A DNA stretch of 64,000 nucleotides, from contig JASAMV010002578.1 in the NCBI GenBank assembly GCA_030248065.1, positions 62,001 to 126,000 on the forward strand. Direction: 5' to 3'. The position numbers and the translations under genes are program-made. Shown here piece by piece: positions 51,823-64,000 of the stretch; the stretch's first letter is position 1, and each line of letters begins with the position of its first letter. The notes under the pieces were generated by a model. That model ran no database searches. It saw only the letters and a list, made by a program, of their open reading frames with translations, and was not told the origin of the DNA. The DNA comes from Rhynchonema sp. JSB1_4. Lineage: Eukaryota; Nematoda; Chromadorea; Monhysterida; Xyalidae.

Positions 51823-53013
51823 AGCGTAGTGTCAAAAATGGAGCAACACTATAAACCGAAATTGATTTGCCTGCTAGTTTCAAATGCTTGTCATAAATAA
51901 CAAGTGTAGGAGAGCAGGGTTATCAGCAAATGACCTTCTTCTCCTGCAAGTGGGGCCCGGTCAATTGGGGGCCGAACAATTCGGACCCAACCAGACATTT
52001 ACCTTCAGGGTTGGGCTCAGGCTTAGGCCGACACTTGTTGCTAGGCTTGCAGCCTAAGCTTAGTCCGAAAGTGGTCCGAAAGTGAACCCTCCGGTCGGAC
52101 CCCAATTAACCGGGCCAAAGTGGCCGGACCCCATTTATATGACAATAAGATGAACTGTGTGCGTAAAATATGTTGCTGAACTAGAGACGCAATGGTTCAG
52201 AGAACAAGCACAACAACGCGGCAGTTACCGCGAGGGACAGATAACATAGACACGGTACAGCCAGTGCCGTTGACGCGCTTTCCACACACCTGAGACAAAC
52301 CGGTTTATGCATTTTCAACGTCAGCAACTCTTTCCCATCCTCACGCATTTATGAATTTTGTATACATTCATCACAACGCAACTCAATCAATGTCAACATT
52401 ATGAGAGGTCGGAAATTCTCTTACTCATAGTCAGACGCAGCTGATTGTGCCGGTATTCAAAAATAGAGTTGGGACCTGCTCGCTTTTTGCAATGGACGTG
52501 TCACCGTTTATATATCTCCGTGAGCCTACTTGTCCGATCGTTCAGAGCTCACATCACAACCAAATTTACATTGACTTGGTGCACAAACAAAAACCAAATT
52601 TGCCTACTTTATGCCTTTATTTTCAGCAATACATTTGTCCATTATCAACTGTGGTCAAAAAGTACATTATTCTGCGCTACACAACTATGAGCACAAAACT
52701 GGGCGAAGTAAATAAATTGGAACAATCTCGTGTGCCACATGAAGCATAAAATCATTGTTATCGTATCAGTATCTGATGTCTATAATTGTCAATCAGACAC
52801 AGTCACGCCCGTTTGTGTCGCTATGCTGCATTTCTGAGCTGTCCCCAAAGGCACATCTTCCAATTTCGATGATTTTTTGAAAAGTCAAAGTTCGTTCTGC
52901 CCGCAAGTATTGGTTCCCACAACAGGACCGTTCCAACGCCAAACATCCCAGACCAATGCAGAGGCCTGAAGCAAGAAAAACGAAGCTTCCCATCAAGTTG
53001 ACTATATCGTTAA
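51823..53013. other. Intergenic, no gene seen
   Basis: Short ORFs only. An imperfect GGGGTCCGGC/GGTCCGACC inverted patch lies near 51955-52135. Confidence 0.35.
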
Positions 53014-53252
53014 GGTGGAGTTATACTTGTCCATTTTAGGCTTGTAGACAATGAGGACAAATTTTTGTTTGAATCATATTTTGTGATAGAGCTGGGGCGC
53101 AAATTTCGACCAGCGTAAAAGTTGTTCCCCTGCACCAAATGAACAACTTTTACGCTGGATGAAATTTGTGCTGTACCTCTATCACAAATAATGATTACAA
53201 CAAAAATTTGTTCTCATTGTCTACAAGCCCAAAATGGGCAAGTAGACAGCCC
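53014..53252. mobile_element. TTAA-flanked fold-back MITE
   Basis: Two near-perfect arms (for example GGCTTGTAGACAATGAG and its complement, and ACAACTTTTACGCTGG and its complement) form a 239-bp hairpin flanked by TTAA (53010-53013 and 53253-53256). The TTAA duplication is typical of piggyBac-type insertions. Its right end supplies GTAGACAG, a possible acceptor for the next gene. Confidence 0.75.
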
Positions 53253-56200
53253 TTAACACTCCCAAAATCAGTGACCAAGTATCGAGACATTCCCAACCGT
53301 CAATCACGTCATGTGCCTCAGCACGAACCCAACCGACCAGCTCGCCGCCATGCCGACCACCTGACTCGAAAAGGACAGCCAGACCATCAGCCACGACCGC
53401 AACAAGTGCAAATCTTGACACCGATTCCACCACGGACGAGAACTGTTCAACTATCGACATCAGCGAACTGCTACCGAGCGCTAAAGCATCTGCGGTTGAC
53501 ACCGGGCCGTCAGTTGGTGAGCTGGGCAGGAATAAATATTTCTTATAGTAAAATTTATGTGGCCGGTCAGCCAGGGTTCATGCTTTCCCTGCAGTTGATG
53601 TATGCTGCACGCCACTGGTATGTATACTTTTACATAACGCCTCGAATGCAAAAACCCATCTGAAGAGATTGTAAACCATGTTCGTATCGGAACTGCAGAT
53701 GCCATATCGTGGAAGCGACAAGGCATAGGGTAAGTCAGCTCCTGGCATTGTGTAGCGCTTGGTTGAGTGATGCCGTTAAGTGTGATTGGATGTCCGTTGT
53801 AGTATAGATTCAATATTGCCAGTTCCGATAACTCAATCTTCCGATGCTCAATAATGCGAGATTCATTACGTCAGAAATGTAATACAGCTCAATATTAAAC
53901 CGACACACAAAGTCTCAATCTCAACAGTGAAAACAGAATGCAAAGCACACACAGACAGAACAGACCGTCAGCTTATCAGCAGCATTACACATGCATTATT
54001 CAGCCAAAACATGCTCTTTAGAAATCACACACTCAAGAACACCATGCCGTTTCATGGAGAACTGCCGGTTCTCCACATCGCCCGTCAATTTTGGTTCATG
54101 ATTGGGTGCAACGATCCATTGACCATCACTTTGATGAAAAACAAATTCGGACCTTATACAAAATCTATCAATCGACAACGGTACATTTATGCGTTTTTCC
54201 GCTCACCGCCACTTTTTCACCACACGCATACTTGCTTGTTAGGATGATACGATCACAATGTGACTAGGGGTCATGAAGTACATTGTGCTGAATGAGGCAT
54301 GAAAATAGTATTTAAAAGATTGTTATCTTTGGAAAACCTGCGACTGAACCCCAGTATGAGCCTGCGCCCAACAAACAAGTAGAGTTCGAAATACTAACTC
54401 CTTGGTACCGTAATTTGCAGGCAGCATTATCCCACATTGCAGACCGATCCCAAACGCATCGAATACATGACAGCGTGCTCCGGAGGTCTCCTAAAAGGCG
54501 AAGAGAAGATAATATCGGAGATTGCGGATTGTGAGTTCATGTCGAAAGTACCGATTGGCATGATCACAGCCCGTTTGAAAGAATGCACGACAGTTGCAAA
54601 AGATTGCTACTATCGAATGAATATGCATTCCGTAAGTGTAACACAAACGACGCAGCTTTTCTTTGAGCTTTTTTCAAATTTTAAATGCTGGTCGGAAGTC
54701 GGCCAATATCCGGGGCGGTCAACACTTGCACATTGATCGACTCAGGGCTGACGTGCTTGAAGAGTGAAGTACAGACACTTTTGTGCCAATAAGCGTTCCG
54801 ATATTTCAGGTGCGGGAATCAATTTACTCCCACATGGAGCCACGCAACGAAGTGCGACTTCAAAGCGCACTGTCACTTTGCACGATGAACACCGCTGCAC
54901 AGACCATCCTGTTCATTTCCATTCTCAAATATTCTGGGAAGCAGTACGTTTTACTCACCACTTCTGTTCTCATCGGGTGGTCGATGTTTTGAGCATCTTT
55001 GTAATTCTGATCACAAAATGAGTGTGGTTGCTTGTTACGTTTCCAATATTCAGCTCGACCAAAAAAAATACAAAAACGCTGAATACAGTTACACAGGCTC
55101 GCGATGTTCGCGTGTATATCGATGAGCAAAGAAAATATAGTTGAAAAATTTTACACTCGCCCATATTCCGATGATCAAACCGAACATCCTCGCCACTCTT
55201 GCCACACAGCAAATCGAAAAATATGCCACGCACACGCGCAGTCGTTTTCGGTTTTAACAGTATAGTTGGATTTTGCTCAGCCTCGCACGCCACGAATAAA
55301 AATGCGAACTTAGACATGCACACAGACAGACAGACATGCTTCAGTACGTATTGTAGATATGGGTGCAGGATTGGTGTCACACTTGGTGGTCAGATTGGAC
55401 TAGTTGGGTGTTGGTCCCGTGCCGTATACGCCGAACACTTCAGGCCCGACGATCAGCCACGAAGCTCAAAGACACCGTTGGATTTCTCTGCCGTGAGCTG
55501 ATTCTACTGCGTGACGGTTCGGCGGAGAATCGAAGGATGACCACGGTTTCTCTGATGAATATCCTCGACTTGCAACGTCAATCTCATCAAAGTTGTACCG
55601 CACATTATTTGATAAATTTATGGTGGACTTCCCCAATTCCATGACTCACCGTTATTTATTTTACACATTGTTCCAGGCACATCGTTCAGCGAAAGCCTGA
55701 GAAATGGGACAAGTCCTGAAGATTTTCTCGGTGGTCTAATCGATGAATTGTCGGCAGTAACCAACTCATTTGTACACTTGGTTGGTAACGTCCTGCTCAT
55801 TGATGCATGCAGCACACGAACGGACGTGTGATGAATACCCACACACACGCGAGGCACAATTTCCGTTGCAGAAAAGCGTCCAGACCGAATGCACCGATTG
55901 TCTGTTACGGGCGACAATCCAGTTGGCGACCAACGCCTGTGTTTTTGCGACCAAATTGGACACGGTGGACCGATTAATGGAATTGCAGCAGAAAGTTATC
56001 ATGGACGTGTGCACTGCGTGCGGTGGCGCAAGTCGTACAACGGAGACTGTCATCAACCAGCCAGACTCGATGTGGCACTCGACGATGACAGCAAACCCAA
56101 ACTTCAGAAGGTTGAGAAATTCCACGATTTCTTTGGCCGTGTTGTCTACCTGCTGTTGCAAAGGACACATTTGTGATCAAAGACTATATATAGGCAAACT

Positions 56201-57331
56201 ACGCCAACACGAGCCCGATTTCGGAGGTGGTGAACTTGCAAAACGCAAAGAAAGAGAAAATCATCATGCTCCACGTTGTATTCCACAACGTGTAACGTTT
56301 CCCAAATCAGCAGCCACGTCTGAATGTTTCACCATTTTGCCAGCTCCGAAATCGGGCTCGTGTTGGCGTAGTATTACTTTACTATTGGTAATTCATCATG
56401 TACAGTATGCAGTGTTATCATCATCCACCACGCACTTATTGCAGCGCCTAGGCCTCGCTGAAGTGAACGGTTGTTCTTTGTCTCTTGGCCGCGATTTTCG
56501 GTCAACCTGTGATGACCAGTTGTTATAGAGACATAGACGGAACGACCAATTTCAACAAAAGTCTTCATATTGTCACCGGCCTCCTGGAGAAAAATTTTTT
56601 CCGATCACCACATCTGACTAAAATAATGCCGCAGTCAGCTCGGGATCAGCGCTGTCTGTGTTCCTTGTCATTTCCCCATTGTCAATCGAACGCCTGCTTT
56701 TGGTGGTCACCGCTGCCGTTAGTCAATAGTTTATTCTGCCACAAATTTCGAACGAACTTGTACAGCACAGTAGTTGTTGCTGACGCACACTGTTGATGCT
56801 TCCAGTTTTGCAATAATCTGCACTCTCATTGTCTACCTAGCAGTGGTGTCCTTGGGTGAGTATGCCTCTGGTTTGAGCCGAAGTAGGGTTCTGTTCGGAA
56901 ATCAACAGTTTAGCATTATGCGCGAGAGCGGAGATGAACATATCAGGTTCTGGATGGCAGCAAAAGAGCATTGCCATTCTCAATGTTCTGTGATTGATTT
57001 GTTGTTACTTTTATATCCTGTTTGTCGTTATCTGTCTGTGTCTGGTGCACCTGTCCCGTGTATGTAGCTTTCACACACTCACCACAGGGTGACCCAGATG
57101 GCAAAGCAAGTTTCAACTTGTTTCGTTCTTGGGGTCTGACGTTACTGCAGATCATATAAACGATAAGGGAAATACTGTCTTGAGCACAAGTGTGGAACAA
57201 CAAACACTGCTTGCGACAACCTTTACAATGTTAGGATGAGCTCCCGGAACTTTTGCGACAACCCTTTCAACGTAAGAATGAAACGGGCATCCAGCTGATC
57301 GAAATCTACTTTGGAAAGCCAGATGCTCATT
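53251..57331 (+). CDS. Multi-exon gene of unknown function with a membrane segment
   Basis: Exons with matching phases fall into three runs. Run one: about 53251-53516 (acidic, SDQVSRHSQ to DISELLPSAKAS), 53964-54180 (ARQFWFMIGCNDPLTITLMK), 54421-54631 (IEYMTACSGGLLKGEEKIIS) and 54810-54943 (SALSLCTMNTAAQTILF). Run two: 55444-55576 (LKDTVGFLCRELILLRDGS), 55677-55780 (GTSFSESLRNGTSPEDFLGG), 55872-56110 (TECTDCLLRATIQLATNACV) and 56806-56855, a membrane helix (SFAIICTLIVYLAVVSL). Last: 57235-57331 (DELPELLRQPFQRKNETG). The joins between runs are not resolved, so there could be more than one gene. I recognise no family. Start and stop are not determined. Confidence 0.4.
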
Positions 57332-58269
57332 GTGAGTTTTGGTACATATTTTGGGAATTCTATGACTCGAAGTTGGAAAACTTTCCTTCAAAAGACTTTT
57401 TTTAGAACATATGTAGAAAAATTTTTAAAAAAACTTTTTTCCATTTCAGCTCCACACAGGCTTTGTGGGGTTAGTGAAAAAATTTTAGTCCATCCACGTG
57501 AAACATGGTGCTCATTGAATCAGCATGAAGTTTAGATTGTGCTGTCACAGATTCAGCATTACAATGTATTACATTACGTTACAATTACAGCCTAGCATCA
57601 TGCATGGTGTGTATGTGACCTTCATATATACGGGTCAATCTTCGAACTCTTCAGTCTTTACTTTGCAGAATTTACAAACATCATGCACGATAAAAAAATT
57701 TGTTAAGCCACAATCAGGTAATGTGTGCATTAAACCAAGCCGCTCTTCAAAACAGTTGACAAAGTTTTCTCGAAAGTTCGGTTCTCATATCACACGAGTT
57801 TTCAAAAGAAAGATATTCAAATTTAAGAATAAAATGATCCATCGATCAATCGATATCAAACAATGTTTTTTCAACACAAAAAGACTAGTGTAGCAACAAA
57901 CAAATAATATTTAAATTAGCACAAGTTTTGAACAGAAAAACACATATTTTTCCCCAAGAATAACCTCCTTATGCTCATTACACGACAAAGTATGAAAATA
58001 TTATAATATTTTATAAACCACATAAGATAAAACAGAAAAGAAAACCGAGGCGTACGCTCGGATGTAAAGCAAATTTCTCACACAAAAATGGACACAAGAC
58101 AATAATTATGGAACATTGGACGAAGTTTGAAATTTAAATAATCAAATCCAAATACCCAGTAGTGTGACAAAGCATAAAATCGTGACTGCGCGGGAAATCC
58201 ATAAAGGGATCAAAATGCGATCAAATCTGAAAGAATGGTATTATATTTGTATCACATGTTTTGTTAAAA
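57332..58269. other. Intergenic, no gene seen
   Basis: A/T-rich sequence between the 3' ends of two converging genes. Short ORFs are isolated. It probably contains both 3' UTRs. Confidence 0.4.
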
Positions 58270-61200
58270 TTAAGTGAAAATCATCGACCAACTTTTATTA
58301 GTCGGTGATTGCACGGGGTCCTCCACCACAATATGCCCGTTGGTTAATTCATCGGCGTCGGGCGATACCCAGGGATCGTCGGGCAGAGATCTGTAAAGGA
58401 AAAACGAGAGAAAATTATTGTGTTATTAATAGCAAGATGGAAAAGAAATTTTGGAGTCGTTCGAAACTATTAAACGTGCATGAAATCCAATGGTATCCCG
58501 AGCATGATATCTGCATCATACAGCTGTCACCACTAAAAAAGGCTGAGAGATATGAAGAAAATTTGCAATTTCATGCGCATGCTTCAAAGAGACGCTTCAA
58601 AAAACGCACCAAAAACACAACCACAAACAGAGACAACATTTTGTTTGCAGTAAGTAGCTGTGATTCTCAGGTAGAAATCTCAGAACAGGCTGTATATGAT
58701 ATGCAGGCAGAAAATTCGGATTATCATTGGTCATTTACCAAGATTCGAAATCGAAAAACGTTTCCCTAAAATTCGAAAAAAACGCGATTTAGGTGTCTAT
58801 GCACAGCAGTCTGTCGTCATTTGATACAATAGGCCACTAACATACACAAACGCGTGCAATGTGCAAGTTCTAAGCTAGAACAGTAACCCAAGCTAAAACA
58901 TGGCAGATCAGTTAGTAACAATTACACAAGCTGGGGCCTCGAAATACACAAAAACTCTTCTAAAGTTTTACCCAAAACAAAGTTAAAGGTGCTGAAAACT
59001 TACTCAGGTTTTTTCACAGTGTTCGAAGGCTGTTTATCAATGTTTCCCGCGCCCGTGAATGCCATATCATTGGGGTCGGAATCGGGCGTTAGGATTATTC
59101 TAAAAGCCATGAACCATGAATCACACTTGAAGCAAATTAAGGGTGGTGTTACAGGGGTGCAGTTAACATTTCGGATCAGGCATAATTTGTGGTGACGTGT
59201 CGAAGATAATCGTGGTGCACTCGTGATAAAAGGTTTTATAACAAACAAAGAGTAAAAACGAAATTAAAAACAAGAAACCTTTGCGCATCGACATTGTTGT
59301 TGTGTGAGTCAGCGAACGGGTTGGTGCTGTTGAACTGACCCTGAGTTTGCAAGGCGTCACTCGCACGTGAATCGGACTCGGACTGAAACAGAGACTTCTT
59401 GACTCATTTTTTAATTTTGCAGCACAGATCGTTTGTTCGTATGACGGACATCAGATGGGCATGATACCAAAAACTTTGACGCAACAGTTGGATTGTGCGC
59501 TGGTGCGCATTACACGCTGTGAAGGGTACTCGCGATGACTTGGTGTACGGTCAATCTGTGAATACTACCCACACCGTCAAAATTCAAAAGTGAAATGTAC
59601 AAATGTTCCAAACAGCCCTTTACACACCAACCGTTGTCGTATTATCACTGTTATCCCTTCCTGCCGAGTCGAGTTGCGTGTTTGATTGATGTTTGTTCAA
59701 TATTGACGACAGGACAGAATTGTTGGACACAACATTGTTGGTTTTGGTGAGAATGTTCTGTAGTGTTGCACCGAATGCAGGTGAACTGTTGTTGTTGTTT
59801 GTGTTGTTCAAGCTGTTGTTGCTGCTATTGTTTGTCTGAGTGTTGTTGTTGCCCTCGCTGGCGGGTGTGGGCGACGAATGCCCGCTGTTATTGCTGTTCA
59901 GCACGGCCGGTGTCACGTGAAGCAGTGAATTCTGCGACGTCTGAAAAGTGCCGTTATGGTACATAGGTATTTTGTGAAAATGGACCACTAACATAACAAC
60001 AACAACAAGCGCCAGATGCTATTTTTAATTCTGTAAACATCAGTCGACAGCAAAACAAAAAAACGAAAAATTCTACATTCATAAATCCCTCCAGTCATCA
60101 GACCTAACCTGTGACGTGCCACTGCCCCTCCTATCATCAGTTGATGTTTCACCGGCAGTCTGTGCATTCGACGTGCCCTGCTGTCCACCCCTGGTTCGGG
60201 CCATGATGTTGGCCAGACGGGCTTTGCGCTCCTCGCGTTCTTCTGCCTCCCGACTGAAACATTAGCAACACGGTTGATCGACGGTCAACATTTGAGAGAA
60301 TACAAAGACCCGGTATCGAATTTGGTGATCATATCGTACTTTGTCAAAAATATTTTGAGCCTTGCATACACAGGTACTGCTTGTCTCCTGATGCCGTTAC
60401 TTTGGATCAGATTCCGTAAACAGCGATGCTTTTCAGCAACTCTCAATATCCCAAGCACATGGCTAAACTGGATCCGATGCAATCACCAAATTCGGTATGC
60501 GGCTCATGGTGCTGGGTACTGGCGCGTTTGGTGCAATCTACATATCTGTATATGGAGAGGTCCAAGTGTAAGAGTCTGACTCCGTGTCTAAGCCTAATAA
60601 ACCGCAAGCCAGGTCCATTGCAATTCAACGGTTGGTGCACCAAGCGCATGAGTCCCGCACAAAGTTGCTAAAAACGCAGAGCATCAAAAGCTAATAATAT
60701 GTCAATTTTGCAGGCGTAAGAACCGCAACCAAACCTTTGCACAAAAAACTTCCAAAACAACAAATTGCAAGCGATGTTTCGATCTCTCAAGTCTATAGTC
60801 AAAATGCAATATCCGGGGATATATCTGGAGGAGTTAATAGGAGCGTGGACATGCAGAGCATAATGTTTCAACCAGGGGACCCTAAAAGGTATTACCGCAT
60901 TCTCTCCCAGCGTTCCTCAACTGACTTTTCAAAATTTGCTCGCATGGTCGCCCTTTAGAGATTAGTGAAGGGTTTGGAATTTCTCAGGAAGTTCGGAAAA
61001 AATCTGAATGAAGATCAGGAGAAAGTCCCGCAAATACCGTAATTTCTCCTCTCGATCGCGCTTTTCGATTTCCAACTTTTCTTTCTCTTCGTGTTCCTTC
61101 TTTTCCCGTTCCAACCGTTCCGCCTCGGCGGCTTCGTTTAATTTCTCCTCCTCCGCTTTGCGCTTCTCTTCCGCTTCAATCGCTGCCTGAATTGTCATCA

Positions 61201-63950
61201 CAAATTTCCGTACTTGTGCCCGGACTTCGACAAGTTCCGGAGAGAGAGACAAACTGAAACAATAAGAGAAAATAGGACGAACCTGAAGTCGGATCTCTTC
61301 TGCCTTTCGCTGCTCTTCCAAAAGGCGAAGTTCCTCCGCCTCCTGACGTCGAAATTCCTCTTCCTCGCGTTGACGTTGCTCTTCAGCCAGACGACTGTAA
61401 AAAAAGAGATGATTGGCGATGTTTCACAGTTTTTAAAAATTTTGGGCCTGTTGTGCTAAAAAAATAAATGTGAAAAAATGCGAAAAACGCACGCTTCTTC
61501 TTCCTCCTTGATTCTGAGTCGTTCGGCCTCCCTTTCCCGCTCTTCCCTCGCGATGCGACGGCGTTCTGCCAACGCGGCCTTGGCTGCCGCCTCTGTCTGT
61601 TCGGTCTTTTGTTTTTCTGTCAATCCGGCCATAGTGCTGGTCGACATACCAGCGTCGTCACGCTCTTGTTCCTGCATATTTGTATTGTGCGATTTCCATC
61701 TTGAGAAAAACTAATTTTTGGGACAGAAACAGCTGTTTTTCATCTTTGACCCCTTACCAGACTAACGTCTTCCAATATTTAGGGACAACACAGGGGGTAA
61801 ACTTTAGGTGCACACAGTGGATCCAGGTCGGCCAAACAAAGGTGCAGAATAAATACAAAAAGCAATAAACAGCCACTTAGAACTACAAACTATGTATAAA
61901 AAAGAACTCAAGTGCAGCACACAACTAAGCCCAACAAAATACCTGCTCATGTTCCTGGGGTTCAGACCCCGCCGCAGAACTTGAGGTCAACGCATGAGGT
62001 TCGTGGCTGATTTCGGCCGGGTATTCGGAAGGGGCCTCGATGCCGAAATAGTCACGCGGTGTCAGTGATGTTTCAACAAATGGTGAATTTGTGTCCCTGG
62101 CAATGTCCTGCTGTGCCTTTTCAATCGATTCTGACACCAACTGGCTCACGGTTTCATTAGGGACGTCGAATGTCGCGAACAGGTCCCGGTCTTGATCTTG
62201 CCTTGACGCATCAGGGATCACTGCGTGGACAGCGGAGTGCCCGGACTCAGACGGGGAGCTGAGCAGATCTTCGTTGTGCATTTGTGGGGGTCGACGATCA
62301 GTCGAAGGGTCAGAGGTCGAATCTGAGACAGAAACAATCTGATCGGACCGAGCCGGACCGGACGAGACCGATTCCGGAGTTGATGTGCCGCTGCTACGAG
62401 AGCTGGGTGATGTTTCACGACTTTGAGAGCGGGAACGATCTTGCCTATGTTGCTGTTGTCTTTGCTGATGTTTCACTGGAGCACGGCGTTGCGATTGCGA
62501 ACTTGCGTTGCTACAGCTGCTGCTTGATCTCGACCGAGACATGGAGCTCTGGATGGTGAACGTTTTCTTAACCAAGATTTGTTACGATCACTTCACACAC
62601 ATCACGGCACACAAGAGGCTCTATTGCTACTAAGGTCAAAACCTTGGTGATGTTTTATGACTAATAGGGTGGCACACAATCAGCACATCAATATTGACGA
62701 AAAAATATCGCAGATGCGGTTGATTTGGCAGCACACTTTAGCAACAAATCACAGATTATTGGGAGAAGTTGGTAAATTGAGAGTAAAATTGGTACGAAAA
62801 ATATTCATCCACCAACCTTGCGATCCTGCACCATTCCCATTTGTGTGTCTTCACTTTCATCACTGGGTGTCGTCGCATTCAGCTTCTCCGGCGAATAATC
62901 GGTATATCCAATTTCACTGCGGACCATTGGGTCGCCGGGCGATATCTGTCCGGCATCCGGCACCTGAGGGGTCTGGTCACCAACAGGACTTGGCACCGTG
63001 CCAGGTAGGAGGAAGCCGGCTGCTTGGTTCGCGTCAATAGATAGAGTGGAAGCGAGCATATGTGCCGAGGGCTTCTCCTGAAGTGTCAAGGTAAGGTTGA
63101 TTGTGGGATTTGCGAAACGCCTCTTTTGCACATTTAGGGCATAACTTTGAATCCAGCTAAACTGTACGGCATCACCAAATCCGATAGCTATTCCAGGTTT
63201 GACAACGAGACGCACAGAACATGTATTGAAACATCAGCCCACCTGGGGCAGATCCGGCGACGGCACCTTGTCCCCGGTCACGTGGCTGTTGTGTTTCGTG
63301 TAATTGATCGGTCGTTCACCCAAATCGGCCAGTTCATCTGCCAACGTCGGTGCGACGTCGATGTCAATGGGACCGGGTGGGCGGTCACCGGTTGGGCTCA
63401 CGCCCAATGGGATCAGGACGGACTTGTCCGGCTGCAAATGGGGAGGATGTGGATGCGAATGTCTTTTGCTGGTTGGTGTGCACTTCGCTGGACTCAAGCC
63501 AAAATCAAACAAGAAGTTGGGTTCTGTCATATCCGTCATCAGTCGGCATGCATGATCACAAGTAAGCTTATTGCACTGGGAATTAAACGAATAACTGCCA
63601 ATAATAAATATCAACTATAATTTGTTGATGATAAATGACATCGGGTGATGCATGGGTAAAGCCAACGAAATGCTTTCATGCATAAACGTCGTGAAAACAG
63701 CAAATTATCCAACGGCCACTAACCGACGGACTCATCAGAAGTGAATTGTCGTTCTCTTTGCCCGGCGTCAATGTCGTGCTCGTTGAATCGTCGAAATTTG
63801 GCGGATCGATCGAAATCAAGACCGAATCTTGTTCCTTAAAGAATCAGGTAAAATTTTGTACATTAGAAAATTGCTTCTAGTCTTTTCGGATGCCGTAAAC
63901 CTTATTGAAAACGTCACAGCTGAACTGACTTTTCCATCAATGGGCGGCAT
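58270..63950 (-). CDS. maph-7.1: MAP7/ensconsin-family microtubule-associated protein
   Basis: Fourteen minus-strand exons join in phase: 63950-63930, 63834-63724, 63575-63243, 63077-62817, 62548-61943, 61671-61493, 61394-61283, 61186-61038, 60253-60109, 59940-59632, 59382-59279, 59099-59004, 58390-58270 (one further 5' exon may lie beyond the window), about 848 aa. The N-terminal third is acidic and disordered; a Ser/Arg-rich segment (SRSRSSSSCSNASSQSQRR) follows. Then comes a long charged coiled coil (EEREREAERLRIKEEEEA through EEKRKAEEEKLNEAAEAE) ending RKARLANIMARTRG, the closing motif of the MAP7 domain. An Asn-rich region and an acidic tail complete it. MAP7 proteins bind microtubules and recruit kinesin-1. 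The symbol follows the C. elegans homologue by family. The 7-residue first exon and the true start are uncertain. Confidence 0.75.
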
Positions 63951-64000
63951 GAACAGAAGCAATAATTCGCAATTACACTCTTCTCAGTGACTTCCCCATT

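Noticed and set aside
53221..53502. Minus-strand 93-residue hydrophobic ORF
   Set aside because: It overlaps a plus-strand segment with a good donor and a MITE end; no minus-strand acceptor or neighbour exons were found.
55766..56170. A 134-residue minus-strand ORF
   Set aside because: It mirrors a plus-strand exon (55872-56110) with good splice sites and phase; no minus-strand splice context was found.

Overview
This is eukaryotic DNA, most likely from a nematode. The genes are split into many short exons with GT-AG introns whose 3' ends read TTTCAG or TTTTCAG. The gene content also fits: a nematode-type 7TM chemoreceptor pair, a CHK/DUF1679-type kinase, an ionotropic-receptor-like protein, a Ly6-like GPI protein, a KIF13/KLP-4 kinesin and a MAP7 homologue. 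The genus cannot be told from the sequence. No rRNA, intact tRNA or CRISPR array was seen.

Layout. 1-5.4 kb is repeat-rich flank with three transposon-like elements that carry GC-rich minisatellites. 5.4-28.5 kb (+) is one gene, a kinesin-3 of the KIF13 type, rebuilt here as 42 exons joining in frame into about 1,697 residues (motor, FHA, KIF13 middle domains, C-terminal CAP-Gly). Its introns hold a minus-strand Ly6-like gene with a decayed copy, a plus-strand ionotropic-receptor-like gene, and several elements with clear target-site duplications. 29.4-32.7 kb (+) has two related protein-kinase loci, one clearly broken and one missing its activation-loop exon. 33.5-36.3 kb (+) is a secreted thrombospondin type-1 protein. 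38.5-40.4 and 45.5-49.0 kb (+) are two copies of a seven-helix chemoreceptor gene, each with a huge (GT)n tract starting exactly at the fifth intron's splice donor. Between them lie minus-strand coding-like fragments, a higher-order tandem repeat and fold-back elements. 49.4-51.8 kb (-) is a CHK kinase-like gene. 53.2-57.3 kb (+) is a multi-exon gene of unknown function. 58.3-63.9 kb (-) is a MAP7/ensconsin-family gene.

These are independent nuclear genes, not a pathway. Two are microtubule-related (KIF13, MAP7) and several are cell-surface or sensory. The most distinctive features are the splice-donor (GT)n expansions shared by both receptor copies, the density of small transposons with intact target duplications (one inside or beside a KIF13 exon, one splitting a tRNA-derived SINE), and the nested genes in KIF13. 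Exon boundaries were set by hand from splice signals and reading phase; no transcript or database evidence was available.
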